The position numbers and the translations under genes are program-made. From Dendrolimus kikuchii (lineage: Eukaryota; Arthropoda; Insecta; Lepidoptera; Lasiocampidae): a DNA stretch of 64,000 nucleotides. The first letter of the stretch is position 1, and every line of letters begins with the position of its first letter. The stretch covers positions 5,716,887 to 5,780,886 of the forward strand of contig CM034392.1 of the NCBI GenBank assembly GCA_019925095.2. The letters run 5' to 3'. The notes under the pieces are model-generated. The model worked only from the letters and a program-made list of their open reading frames with translations, had not been told where the DNA came from and did no database searches. Below, in pieces: positions 37,601 to 52,600 of this stretch.

Positions 37601-40600
37601 TCTTTTGTACCACAAATATTGACACCACGTGGTGGTCATCCAACACCGTTTCCCCGGCCAATGAACCTTTCTAATTCCGGTAATTAATACCTGAATAATT
37701 CTGCGTGAGGGATTAGAAGTATATACTTATTTGGTTATTGATCGATTGGTTATAGTGTCGTCCACGCCACGATACATGGATTCCTTTTACACGACTGCTT
37801 GCTTAAAATAGTTTTTTATAGATGAAGAACCAAGAACTTTTCTCTTGCATCATGAGGATTTGGAATGAGCTCCCAGATTAGGTTTTCCCATAGCACCATT
37901 TTAGTGGCCATTTGAGGCCGTAAGGAGGTTGGAGTTTCGAGGAAAACATTGCCATGGCTTCTACTCGACGGGCAACTATTTTTTTTATTTTTTTATTGCA
38001 GGAGTTCAGCAGACAGGCAGACGGCCTACTTGATGGATAGCGGTTACCATCGCCTATTGATATTTACAACACCAAAGGTGCTACAAATGCGCTGCTGCTC
38101 TCTTAAGGGAGACTGGAACCTGGTCACTAATGCCGGAACACAACTCAAGGTTGTTCTGGCGACATACTTTAGACCAGGGGTGGTAGCCATCCAGTCGGGC
38201 AAATGCCCTACCACCTGGCTGTGGGTTGTTTAGTCGCCTCTTGCGACAGGCCGCCCGGCCGCAGGAAATTGTATACTTTCTCCGTTCCTGCACGGATAAA
38301 AACTATTAAACTACCCGTCGGTAGCGGGCTTTGGAGCCGTTGGAGCCTTTCTAACGGTGGACAACTCTCAACGGCTCTCGTTGGCCAGTCTGCAGCATTC
38401 GATGACCTCCGCGGGCTTTGCGTTGGCGTCGTCTGCGACTTAGTTGGCGTTTGGTAGCATCTCGAGCTTTGAGTGGCCATCTATGGATTCTCGTGGCCTA
38501 TCAGCGGCTTTGAATTCTTCGCGACCTCGTAACATCACCCTGATCAGGGGAGCGTATGAGATCACGGGAGGTCGGCCCACAGCGCTACGATATAGTTTTT
38601 CTTTAAAAGGTGTTATAAAATTTCTTTGAGGTCGGCGCCTGTTGGACACGTCGTTGTTGTTACAAACGTCCATCAGCGACGGTAAACACTTTCCATCAGG
38701 TGGGCCGTCTGTGCCTATCTGCGCTACTTGTCTACAAAGGGCGGTCTTATCGCTTAAAGCGATCTCTTCTTGATAACCCGTGGCAGGAATGTTGCTGATT
38801 AGGAGTGGCGATAGTTGTATACATAATTATTAGACAGATAGATATAATACTTTATTGCTCACCAAAATAACAAACAATACATTAATTACAGTATGTTTAG
38901 GTAGAACAGTAGGCGGCCTTATTGCTTAGAGCGATCTCTTCCAGGCCACCTAACTTATAGGATATTCTATACTAGTCTGGCGACGTAGGTGGTGCATACA
39001 TTCTGATGTTTATAATATCCAAATTATTTGGGCTAAAAATGTATTTTAAATGATAACACTCCAAAAAGCAAGAGAACACTGGTCTGTAGCTCACATACGA
39101 TCATGTAGAATTTAGGACCTTCTCGAATTTCCATTTTTGCCGTGTATATCATACTCAGTATTCATCTTCTCATTCAATCTCATTATGGCCGGTTCCACGT
39201 GGTCTTTTGCTGAAGACCTCACGTTGCTTGTTTGTCCTGCTATAGGATGTCAGGTATTTCGAGGCAGACTTATTCTAATTGCGGTGAAACGGACACGGCA
39301 AGATACTAAACATGTAAATGAAACAACCAAAAAACATTTCCTAGAGAAACTCGTTTAAACTATGTATATACCTATGTTTAAATTGTGTATCGACATATCA
39401 AACTAGAAGAGGCAAGACCGTAACTACGATTTGAATTAAGTCAGGTTCAAGGTTAAAAAACTACGAATATGAAAATTCTTCATCAAATATGCAAGAGTTT
39501 TTGTTTGTTTAAATGTCGCGATCTTGCATTTAAAACTGTTTTAGAACTCCTTTTCCCAATTATTCGAAATTAGCACAATTTATCTTTTTCCATATTGCTC
39601 TATTTTGGCTTATGTCCTCTGTCACACCACAAATCATCATATCCTCCTCCTCAACGTAATCCATGCACTTAATTTTGGTCTACCTTTACTTTGATATCTA
39701 TAAATCATCCAGTTTAACAAACATTATTTTTGTTACATTTTTTCCATCTGTACCAATTACATGCCCTCACCATCTAAAACTACAACTAGCAAGAGCTTTC
39801 CACGTGACTTTACTCGGCGAGCTTTGACTCCCTATCCAGCGGAAACTATACTATTATTTAGGCTACAAGATTATTTTATGTTCATTTGGGTATTTGACAC
39901 ATATTACAATAAATTCTAAAATAATATTCATATAAAAGAGCAGGCGTCAAAATATCTTGATAACATCTTACTTGCAAATGATTCATTATAAAAATAATTT
40001 TAACATAGTTTAAATCCCCCTGATTTTATTCACATTTTTATTTTGTACTTACAAACAGACACATCAATTTTATTTATCTGTATAGATAATATTTTTTTCT
40101 CAATTTGGCTAGGCACGGTTTGTGCATTCAGCCGGAGTCACGTGGTAAATGTTTATTTGAGTATAATAAAACGAGGGAAACAAATCACAAAAAAATACAA
40201 AATTATACCGAAAATTTGGAAAACATGTATCACAATAATTAATAAACATATACAGATAACTAAAACTAAAGCTTTATTGTTCACCGTATACGTCAAATTT
40301 ACAATCTATAAGTAATATAGAAATACAAGTAGGAAGAGGAACGGAAAGAAAAATTAAAGAATCGCGAAGAGAAGTGTGATCTACGCGTGATGCGTGATCA
40401 GCTTCTACGTAAATGAATTAGAATACAGAGATGTCCAAGGCGCATGCGAATCAAAATGGAAGTAGCAGTTTAACCAAACGAGAGTTTGGCAAATCATACA
40501 GGAAGCGACCCTTGATCGGACCACTCGCACTCCAGCACATGTTTCATGAATTATGGAGGAATGGACTAGGCAAAGAAGCAATAAACATCCCCGCTCACAG

Positions 40601-43600
40601 TAACATCGCTTGTATCATATACCATAATGACTAGGTATCCAGCAAAGGGATACTAAATCATTATTTAATTGGCAATATAACAGCTTTCTCTTGCATTCAA
40701 ATATGATATAAAAAGATAATAATTATTACGCTATTTGACTTGTTAAAATTGTGAAGTCTTAAGCTAGTATTCAAATTACATTCATTCACAAGATCAAGGA
40801 GGCTATGATGTTTTGTGCGATAATAAAAAGCGTCTCAGTTGCTTCGCCTGTCAAATACCCAATTATTTATACAGTTGCTACACAATTCTGATATTTTATA
40901 ACAATCGTTTCATGCGGTTTCGCTCGTGTAAATTTTAAATCTATCTAACCGTCGAAAACTTCGGTAGTATAATAAAAAATGTATGTAAGTAAAGCAGAGA
41001 GGACTTTAGTAATAATAATATGATCATTATAGCTATAGGGCATGTGGAAAGAAAACATCTTACCTGCAAATGATTCATTATAGAAATAATTTTAATCATA
41101 GTTTAAATCCCCCTGATTTTTTTCACATTTTTATTTTGTACTTACAAACAGACATCAATTTTATTTATCTGTATAGATAATATTTTTTTCTCAATTTGGC
41201 TAGGCACGGTTTGTGCATTCAGCCAGAGTCACGTGGTAGATGTTTATTTGAGTATGATAAAACGAGGGAAACAAATCACAAAAAAATACAAAATTATACC
41301 GAACATTTGGAAAACATGTATCACAATAATTAATAAACATATACAGATAACTAAAACTAAAGCTTTATTGTTCACCGTATACGTCAAATTTACAATCTAT
41401 AAGTAACATAGAAATACAAGTAGGAAGAGGAACGGAAAGAAAAATTAAAGAGTCGTGAAGAGAAGTGTGATGTACGCGTGATGCGTGATCAGCTTCTACG
41501 TAAATGAATTAGAATACAGAGATGTCCAAGGCGCATGCGAATCAAAATGGAATTAGCAGTTTAAACAAACGACAGTTTGCCAAATCATACAGGAAGCGAC
41601 CCTTGATCGGACCACTCTCACTCCAGCACATGTTTCATGAATTATGGAGGAATGGACTAGGCAAAGAAGCAAGATCATGAGCAAAATTTCTATAAGGATA
41701 AACATCCCCGCTCACAGTAACATCGCTTGTATCATATACCATAATGATTAGGTATCCAGCAAAGGGATACTAAATTATTATTTAATTGGCAATATAACAG
41801 CTTTCTCTTGCATTCAAATATGATATAAAAAGATAATAATTATTACGCTATTTGACTTGTTAAAATTGTGAAGTCTTAAGCTAGTATTCAAATTACATTC
41901 ATTCACAAGATCAAGGAGGCTATGATGTTTTGTGCGATAATAAAAAGCGTCTCAGTTGCTTCGCCTGTCAAATACCCAATTATTTATACAGTTGCTACAC
42001 AATTCTGATATTTTATAACAATCGTTTCATGCGGTTTCGCTCGTGTAAATTTTAAATCTATCTAACCGTCGAAAACTTCGGTAGTATAATAAAAAATGTA
42101 TGTAAGTAAAGCAGAGAGGACTTTAGTAATAATAATATGATAATTATAGCTATAGGGCATGTGGAAAGAATGCATGATGAAAGAATGACTAAACAGATAT
42201 ACAATGCAAAAGTGAATGGATGCAGAAGTAGTGGAAGGCCACGACACACCTTCCATGATCAAATTGATCGTGTACTAGCAGAAGGTGATGTCAGGAGCCT
42301 TAAGAACAGACGAGCGTGCATGACAAGAGTTATGAATGTCAAAGAAGCAAGTGAGGTGTGTAAGAATAATTTGAATGGCGCTCTGTTGTTTGTGCCTACC
42401 CCGCAAGTGAACTGGTGTGAAGTTATGTATGTATGTATGTATAATTATAGCTGTCTCCTAGAACGTGTGTGTCTAATATTATATTTGCAGGTATACCTTT
42501 AGACTCACAGCTTAAATATGTATTAAGTGTAACAGAATTCTGGTTTATTATATGTCGTTCGACAAGAATTGAATTTTAATTTTTATGCTACGATAATGTA
42601 GATATCGTCGTAAAACTACAGTAGTCCTTGCCATATAGGTATGTATGTACATTGTACTATGTAGTTCTTGCTACATGAACGACGAATTTAGTACTTAGTG
42701 TCTATACTATTAAATACATACATACCTCAAGTTAACCTTGTCTATAGAGATGTTATATTAATAGTAATTAATAGAGTACATGAATATAATAGGAGAATGT
42801 TCTCTGTGAGATATAGTTTTAAGGGATTATTGTGAGTCGGTCGCTTTTGTATAAAAGTATTGTAAATGTTTGCTCTTCTTTGTTTATTTGTTGAGTAATA
42901 AAGTGGTTTCTATCTACGTTCATATACATTAGATTGCAACCAACAACGAAAACCCACACGTAAATTGGCTTAACAGATGTAAAGGTTAGCGTATAATACA
43001 TATATGCACAAAATTCAATATGTACCTATACAAGAGATTTTAGACAGTCTTTTAGAAGAAGAGTCAAGATATGAAAAACTGACAGTCATAATAAAATAGA
43101 TATGTTCTAATAGGCATCATATCTATATATTTATTTTGGTCTGTATCTTATTGTTAGAGAGGCTTTGCTTAGATAATCTACGTGGATCTGCGTTATTGAA
43201 AGTCCAATATGGGTGCGCTCATTTAATCCACGCGTGCTCTTCTCACTCATTAAGTCAAAGGTAGCTCTTTGATAGGGCTTATTTTACTCACCAATATGGA
43301 AGAGTTGTGATTTATGGTAGCTGTAGTCTCACAACCCTGGTTTAGAGTGACAGAAAGAACTTCGGGGTGGTTTTAGTGAGTGCCAGGTGGTCAGACTGTT
43401 CTTCAGCTACGTGGTAAACATAAAGCATTTCCAGTTTGCAAAAAAAATATAATTTTGTTCTTGCACGAATGCAGCAGACAGGCTGACTGCCTACGTCTAT
43501 GACTGTCTATGGACATCTTCAGTATAAAAGATGTTATCCGTATGCTGTCGGCCTCGGAGGAGGACAGGAACCTGGCCACTAATATCGGAATACAACTTAA

Positions 43601-46600
43601 GATTATTATGACTTGCTCTACACCATGAGTGATAGCCATCCAGCGGGCAAACGCTCACTCACTTGGTTGTGGGAGTTATGTCGCCTCTTACAACAGATCA
43701 CAGGAATTATTTTTCTCCGTTCCTGCACGAATAAAACAAATAATAAGATAATAAAATCATTGAAAATCAACTCGTTCTATATTGCTTGAATAAAATTCAG
43801 ATTTGTATCCTGTAGTTACTATTCTTCATTTTCCACAGAATAGCGGGACACCAAGCGAATCACCACGAAATAGTGGCGGTGAGATAACCCTAGCAATACC
43901 AACACGACGCAGCTATGGGGCCATTGGCACAGTGGAGAAGGTCACGTACACCTGGGCAGATATCAACGCCTTTGCAACAGAATCCAGGAACAGGAATAAA
44001 AAGTTCTGGAAATTTTGGAAGAATTCACCAGATAGAATGTTCCAGCAAAGGAAACAATTGTTGAGAAATGGTAAGCACTTGATACAATTAGTTACTATAT
44101 TGCGCTTCAAAACAATTGGTACAAAAGTCCGAAGTCATTGAAATTTAATAAATAAATGATACATACATCTAAGGGTAATGTTAAATTAAAGTTTGGTGTA
44201 TTTATGTACTCAACTTATCATATCAAATATAGTTCCTAATGCTGATGTTAGATGGATCAAACAAAATAAACCAATTTGTTTGAAAGCTATAGAACTCGAT
44301 GGACACGACTGTTTCGTTAAAGTTTGCGTTTATATGGTTCACTTTGGTTGATTCATTCAAATTGAAAGACAGAAATGAACCGTCTAATATCAGCTTAATA
44401 TAAACTTTTTATACTGTGTGTGTATGGATTTTGTGCTAATTAAATTGATGCGCAATAAAGTTACTAATTTATAGTATCTACTAAGAAATTATCCTGGGAA
44501 TAATCATTTATGCTCTTTCTTTCTTTATATCTTTTCCTAATTGTCTGGGATCAACATAACATGGTTTATTTGCGTATTCCTCGATTCCGAAATATGTAAA
44601 GTCACACAACATATCTTCATATTATCATGCTTCACATAATGCATCCATCTCTTTCTTAGTCATAGAGTTAAGTTGTAAGAGTATTTATTTAGATTATGAT
44701 TTTTAAATCTTTTTATATAAATAGTATAATAAGTACCTATAATGTGCGATATTTGTATACATACATATAGAAATATAATCTTTTAAGTACGTGGCAGTTT
44801 CCGTCTATTTCACTACTATAATATTTAAAATAGTTATAAAAGTTTTAAGAAAATATGCTAATTAAACAAGCGTTAATTAAAATCCAATATAATTTTCAAA
44901 CACCAATAAACTAGTTGATAGCAATATAAAAGTAGTCTCCTGAGATATGAATCTATTACTTAAGAGCATTTTATCTTATAAAGTCGTTAGACCACAGAGT
45001 TATCTATGATAAATAGCGATATTTTGGAAAACCAGTAAGATAAAAGACATTCTCAATTTTTTTTATTAGCAACTAACTCCCACCGTCGTCGTCGCTTCGT
45101 TTGCGCGAGAATATTATTATATACTCCTCCTATTTTCTTTCACCTTCTATCAACGATTGGGGTCGGCATAATATGTCGTTTCCTCCCACACTCCTCTATT
45201 CTGAAATACATTCTCTGTCACACCACGAATCATCATATCATGCATAACACCATCTCTTTTTTGGTCTACCTCTACATTTGTGTCCGTCTTGTAGTTTATC
45301 ATTCTTTTTGTCACGTGACTTTCATCCTTCCTCATTACATGCTCGCCCATACCACCTTAATCTTCTTCCTCTCAATTTTCCAGTCACGGGTGCAACTTTC
45401 AAAGATCCCCTTATGTGCTCATTTATTATTTTATTCATTCTTGTAATAAATACCACGCATCTATCTCAGTTGAGTGGAAACGTTTGTGGTCAATCACTTT
45501 AGTGACCCAACATTCGGACCCGCAATACATGACCAGTCGTATAACAGATTATATATCTAACCTTTTAGTTTCGGTGGCATTAGTTTCTTGCATGTCAAAC
45601 CGGTTACCTGTCTCCACTTTAGCCATGCTACATTTTTTCTTCTCAGCTACTAACTTGGAGAGCGGACTGATTTAAAAATAATCAATCGGCAATATTGAAG
45701 TTAGTCAGACTTGGTAGCGCTGCATTGACTTCAAATTAATTTACATGATGCCAGTATTTTTTTTATTGCGTGAGTCTAGCAGGCAGGCAGACAGCCCGCC
45801 TAATTGAAAGCGGTTACCATCGCCTATGGACATTTGGAACACCAGAGCCACTGTACCAATGTGCTGCCGCTCTCTAAACGGAAACTGGAACCTGGCCACC
45901 ATTGCCGGAACACAACTCAAGGTTGTTATGGCGGCATACTCTAGACCAGGGGTGGTAGCCATCAAGACGGGCAAATCCTCTTACTATAGGCCGCCGCAGG
46001 AAATTGTATTCTTTCTCCGTTCCTGCACAGATAAATAAAGTAAAGTCAGCATTAGCTTCCTTCGAATTTGAATTTGGTAGCTGGGCCAATATAAATCAGC
46101 TTTTATACTAAAATATTTTTCCTTGTCAAATTCAGAATCAGTCTTCGACTAATCAGGCGGGTATTTCAATCGTTCTTCTGAAACGATTAATATTAGAATA
46201 AAAAATCTTTATAAAAATAACTAACTAAATACTCATAAAAAGTAATATAACTTCTTTCAAAACTTTCAGTAAACGGTGCAGCGTATCCTGGCGAACTCCT
46301 AGCAATAATGGGTTCATCGGGCGCTGGTAAGACAACATTACTGAATGCCCTAACGTTCCGGACCCCTAGTGGTGTGGTGGCCAGTGGTACCAGAGCCTTG
46401 AATGGGTTACCAGCGACACCAGAGTCCTTGACTGCACTCTCGGCTTACGTCCAGCAACAAGATCTGTTCATTGGTACTTTGACTGTTAAGGAACATTTGA
46501 TATTCCAGGTTTGTGTCTTTTATCTGCTTAGTTTTATGGTATTAGTAAAGCAATGAAGTGAAAGAACTAAGAATAAAAATAGAACTTTAAAAATCAGTCT

Positions 46601-49600
46601 CTTCTATCGTTCGTTCGTTGTAAGCCAATCGCAGTCCACTGCTGGATATGGCCTCCCTAATTCGGTGCCACTCATCTGTCCTTCGACTTCCTTACCCAGC
46701 GCCTACCAGTGACCTTGCGCTGGTCGTCAGTCCATCGGGCTAGAGGGCGTGCTACAGCACGTTTACCGAGACCCGGTCTCTATTCCAGGACTTGTCTGCT
46801 CCATCGGTCATAAGTCCTGCGGCAGACGTGACCGCACACTGCCACTTCAACTTGTTAATTTTGCGAACTATGTCGGCTACCTTGGTTCTCTTCACATATC
46901 CTCGTTTCTAATTCTATCCATAAGAGAAACACCCAACATAGCTCGCTCTATAACCCGTTGAACGAATTGGGACTTGTGGAGCAATCCTGCCGTCAGTGTC
47001 CACGTCTCGGTCCCGTTGGTCATTCCTCGAAGATTTTCATCTTCAAAAATTGCGGGATGGTCGACGAGAAGACGACGAAGCTCGCCGAATGTTGCCCAAC
47101 CGACTAAATTCCTCCTATTGGCTTCCCCCTCGAAGTTGTGCCTGCCTACCTGTATTTTATGTCTAAGGTAGACATATTTCTGCTCAACCTCCACAGAGGT
47201 GCTATTAACGTTTACCGGTCTCGGCATGAGGTGTTCATTGAACATGACTTTCATCTTCTATCAATGAGTGACTATTTTAAATTTAAAACTAATATGTGCC
47301 AGCGAGAATTCCTCAGCGTTTCCATGATGACTAGTATTTGTTAGTAAATTGCAACAGCAGCCCAAAGAAATATGCGACTACAGCGCTGCGCTACTTTTTC
47401 CTCTTATTCCATTTTTTTTATAGCATGAGTTCAGCAGACAGGCAGACGGCCCACTTGATGGAAAGCGGTTACCATCGACTATGGACATTTGCAACACCAA
47501 GTGTTACAGATGCGCTGCTGCTCTCTTAAGGGAGACTGGAACCTGGTCACTAATGCCGGAACACAATCAAGGTTGTTACGGCGGCATACTCTAGACCAGG
47601 GGTGGTAGCCATCCAGTCGGGCAAATACTCTACCACCTGGCTGTGAGTTATTTTGTCGCCTCTTACGACAGGCCGCCCGGCCGCAGGAAATTGTATTCTT
47701 TCTCCGTTCCTGCACGGATAATGATTCCATCTCGTTTATCCCATCCTAAAGGAAGGCAACGCGTTGGCTTCCTAGTGTTGCAAATGTCTTTTTTATTGTA
47801 TGAGTCCAGCAGACAGGCAGAAGGCCCACCTGATGGAAATCGGTTACCATCGCCTATGGACATTTGCAATATCAAAGGCGTTATAAATGCGCTGCTACTC
47901 TCTTATTAAGGGAGACTGGAATTTGACCACTAATGCCGGAACACAACTCAAGTTCATTATGACGGCATGCTCTAGACCAGGGGTTGTAGCCGTCCAGATT
48001 GGTAAATATCGTACCACCTGTTTCTCAGTGGGTTGTTTTATCGCCTCTTACGACAGACCGCCCGGCTGCAGAAAATTGTATTATGTCTCCGTTGCTGCAC
48101 TGATAAAATATCTGTAGGCGTCTGCAACCATCTAGCGTTAGGTGGGCCGTCTGCCTGTTTGCCGGTTTTGCAACATCATAAGAGCGTCGTAATATCGTTC
48201 TCATCGGCTCGATACCGCTTTTTGACTTGTATTTAGTGAATCCGTGTCGACTATTATGGGGACTCTTAGAGAACATAAAGTTTCTATAGTGCTTCCAATT
48301 TATTTGTCAAATGAATGAAGGCATTTGAATATATCACATTGATCTAAGATAATATAATGCTCAGGCTCCATCTGGGATATTATTATAGTTATAGACTGAG
48401 GCCATATGTGTCTTTTTTATAACATTTAAAATAACGTGGTTAACGAAGAAACAACTTTTTTTTGGAACTGGTAGCTCTAATTCGTATGAAATTACAACAT
48501 GGCGGCTATAGTCCCATGTTCTAACATTTCCCTGATAAGTTGGGAGGGCCATATCTATATTTATTTCCATAAAAATTATAAAAGATGCTATGTCATCTAG
48601 GTAAAATTAATACTTTCGTACTGTCACGGGTTGTTTTAACAGCTAATTTTAATTGGTTAGTGATCACTAAATTAAATCAATATGATAAACTTGTTAGACA
48701 TAAAAAGTTTCCGTAAATATTAACCTCTAAATGATCCACGTTGACCTTGAAACCTTGTCTAATTCTGTCCTTAGTTAATAATAATATCTCAAATATACTG
48801 TGAAAAAACAAACATGTTAAGTAACTGTTTTACCAGTGTAATATAATGGAGCGATTGGACCATTCCATTGAAAGACCCTAAAATTGTTAAAGCGTTTAAA
48901 TAAACCGGTTTGTGGCCTTGACACTTTGATATGTTATAAAATAGAAAACCTACAAGACCCCATTCCTAACTATTTGCATTCTGTTACCACGATATTTATG
49001 TAGATGTCATATTTGGATTTATTTTTCAATATAACGATAATAAATTAATACTGTCAGCTATTACATAATATTATGATATCTTATAGTCTGCTTTGAAAGG
49101 GAAAAATATTATATGAATTACGTATTTATTTGGTTACACAAATTAAGGCACATTAATATCAGTTCCCACCGGTTTGTAATTCTTCATTTAGTTCAAAATG
49201 GAATTTTGATATATAATACATAGATTTTTCTTTTGTGTTTATGTTCTGTAGTGGCCTAATTGTTCGTGGCGCCGAATAAATTAAAAAATTGAATAAAAAA
49301 TATTTACTTCTCACATCTTCTCAATTTATTGGATTGGTACAGATTGACAAAAGGGTTTATTGTTCTGGGAAAGGGCTAGGTAAAAAGTAAAAAAACCGAC
49401 ATGCAACTATGAAGATTTTATTGAAATTACATGAAGAAAAATTAACGGACGAAAAATTGAAGCGAGTAGAGATCCTGAAATCTTATATCTCTAAGAGAAA
49501 CATGCGTAATGTTGGTTATGTATGTCATGACATGACACCGAGTTGTAAGCCTTGTTGTTTTATCGTTTAACGTTCCTAAATTGCTCGGCGTCGTTTTGAT

Positions 49601-52600
49601 GGTATATTCCCTATTAATATTGTGGAGCAGTAATGTGAGCCGCCTATGTGGGTTCTCTGTCGTGGTGGAGATAAGGTAAAAACGGGTGTACTCTCGTAAT
49701 ATTTTAATCTTTAAATTGGTACACCAATGGGCACTGTGGAGTGCCGGTGCGGACTCTATACAATAAAATGGACGGGAAATGGTAAAGATGCACGACACTC
49801 GATACAGTTATGTAAGTGTTATACTTTACATACATACATGCATACTTTACCGTAGGTGTATGTGTGTCCCTACAAATATTATAAATGCAAAGTAACTCTG
49901 TCTGTCTGGTTGTCTGTTACGCTTTCACGGAAAAACTACTGGACCGATTTGGCTGAAACTCAGTATATATATATTTCGATGCCGAGAATGAACGTACTTT
50001 ATATCCCCAAAAATGGTATAGTTTCCGGGATAAAAGTATTTTGATTTGTTTGTCTGTAATCCAGTAATGCAAAAGTAGATAGATGCAGAAGTCGTGGAAG
50101 GCCACGACACACCTTCCATGATCAAATTGATCGTGTACTAGCAGAAGGTGATGTCAGGAGCCTTAAGAACAGACGAGCGTGCATGTCAAGAGTTGTGAAT
50201 GTCAAAGAAGCAAGTGAGGTGTGTAAGAATAAGCCTAAATGGCGCTCTGTTGTTCGTGCCTACCCCGCAAGGGAACTGGCGTGAAGTTATGTATGTATGT
50301 AATCCTTTCGCAGAAAAACTATTGGACCGATTTGACTGAAACTCGGCATATATGTAAGTTCAATATCTACGATGGACATAGGATACTTTTCATCTTCGAA
50401 ACAGGGATACCTTTTTGGATAGATTTATATAAAAATTATCCCAGAAAGTAGGATAGGTTTTGTTTTTTTTTGTGATCTCCTTTTCGTTATTTTGTTCGTT
50501 GTGGCCATTTTTGTTATTTTCGACGTAGTAGACAATAATAATATCCGTGATCTTGTAGACTTCAAGTTCGGTTTGTTATCAACTTTTTCAGTAACGTTAT
50601 TTACAGGATGTGATGTCTTAAACATTCCAGGCATTGGTGCGAATGGATCGTCATATACCTTATGCGCAACGCATGCAACGTGTTCAAGAGGTGATTTCTG
50701 AGGTATGTATGATACTTACATTAAATCAAATATATGAACGACTATTACTACATTCAGAGTCAGTTAATAGGCCGATAATCTTAAAGCCATTTATTCACCG
50801 ATGAAGAGGTTTACAAACACTGCTTCAGAAATAAAATGTGTTTCTAGAACATTTAGAACTGTGGCAGCTGTGAACTGCAAAATCTCCTAAACATCCACGT
50901 GGTGTTACTGAAAATAAAGATGAATCGAAAACGTCGTGTAGTATAAATAACAGTCCATAACGGCACACTGCTGGGCTCGTGTCTCCCCATTTTAGGGGAT
51001 GGGAAGTACACCCACCACGTTTGACCAATGTAAGGCTTGATTGCTAGAGAGAGAGAGTGGTAATTGTAACAATATGCACATTAGGTCAGAAAACTGCCTA
51101 AGTGGTGCATGCGTTCCGACCAGGATCGAACCCGCGCCCTTTGAGTTTGGGACGCGCCGCGAGCCATTACGCTACCATACTTAATACATACATAGTGTAT
51201 GACTTAACTTATAGATAAGATATATGTGGGCAAATTTTAGATAATAGATAAAAAATACTTAACTTTCAGCTGGCATTATCGAAATGTCAGAACACAGTGA
51301 TAGGCATCCCCGGTCGGCTGAAGGGTATATCTGGTGGGGAGATGAAGAGGCTCTCCTTCGCCAGCGAAGTGCTCACGGATCCACCGCTCATGTTCTGCGA
51401 CGAACCAACTTCAGGCTTGGACTCTTTCATGGCGCAAAATGTTATACAAGTAAGTCTGTTGGGTTTTTAATTTCGATTTAAGTCGAAGCAATTAGTGGTC
51501 CGTTTCAATTTTTTTTTATTGCAGGAGTTCAGCAGGCAGGCAGAGGGCCACTTGATGGAAAGCGGTTACCATCGCCTATGGACATTAGCAACATCAAAGG
51601 TGCTACAAATACGCTGCTGCTCTCTTAAAGGAGACTGGAACCTGGTCACTAATGCCGGAACACAACACAAGGTTGTTATGGCGGCATACTCTAGACCAGG
51701 GGTGGTCGCCATCCAGTCGGGCAAATGCCCTACCACTTGGCTGTGGGTTGTTTAGTCGCCTCTTACGACAGGCCGCCCGGCCGCAGGAAATTGTATTCTT
51801 TCTCCGTTCCTGTACGGATAAATATCTTACCGATGTTCGTTTACTATCGGTTAAAATTTGATACAAGCTCCATACAAGTAATGTCAAAATTCAACCTATG
51901 GTAAGGCAAGTGAATGAATAGTAAAGAACATATAGGAACCGGCGTTAGGAATTGTTGCAATCTCATTAGTGTAAAACCTATTTTTCTCATAGAATAGAAT
52001 TTTGAATGTGTTATTTTTTATGTCAAACTGTTTGTTTCGTCGAGTGAAAATTATTGAGAGATACACACGTATAAATATCCATTGTTGTGTTTATTAAGTT
52101 TATATATTTGAAATAACACAAAAAGCAGGATATTTCTATGTAAAATCACAATATCTCTCTTCAACGACCACAATAGGAATGTTGGCAGGTTTTTGGAGAG
52201 TTTTTTTATTAAAATATACTCCCTCCAGCTAGAATTATGTCAGTATTTTACCCAGCAAGCTATTCTATTTCTTACATTTCTGTTACTTGTATATATATAT
52301 ATTATTTTGTTCTATTCTGGACACATTCTCCATAACTGAAGAAGACATGTCACGAAAAACGAATAAATGTTCTACAAGACTAGATTCGTGTGACTTAGTC
52401 ACATTTTATTTTTCTTCCGCTTTTTGAGCTATTATATTTAAGGACTATTGTATTGGTACTACATACATGGTGTAGTAGTCACTAACTCATCCGCGCATTT
52501 TTGAAAACATCATTAAATTGACAGAATTTTGACACTTTGTGTACATATAGAAAATATTGGTATTGCGCGAGCGAGACAGTGAACTCCACTTAATTAGCCT

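Larger units (their letters stand above)
22678..43838 (+). other. white: white intron 1 (21.2 kb)
   Basis: Bounded by GTAAGT and ttccacag. I see no coding exon of another gene inside. It carries a SINE B copy, a foldback MITE, Helitron-like fragments, LINE 3' ends of several families, A-retroposon copies and a ~1.1-kb tandem duplication, all listed separately. Between them the sequence is AT-rich and unremarkable. Enhancers may sit here, but none can be read from sequence alone. Confidence 0.9.

Noticed and set aside
40043..40315. 90-codon ORF in the tandem duplication
   Set aside because: AT-driven composition (Ile, Lys, Tyr). The second unit does not preserve it cleanly and no domain is recognisable.
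42425..42442. GTAT repeats at 42.4, 50.3 and 58.7 kb as ordinary microsatellites or a CRISPR-like array
   Set aside because: Each directly follows an RTE ORF2 stop and is the normal 3' tail of that LINE.
49442..49798. 118-codon minus-strand ORF in white intron 3
   Set aside because: No recognisable motif. The opposite strand shows a protein-like but broken stretch. Not enough to call either.
50703..50703. GT within GAGGTGATT (50691) as an alternative exon 4 donor
   Set aside because: It would break the reading frame and remove conserved EVISE. The GTATGT at 50703 keeps phase and motif.
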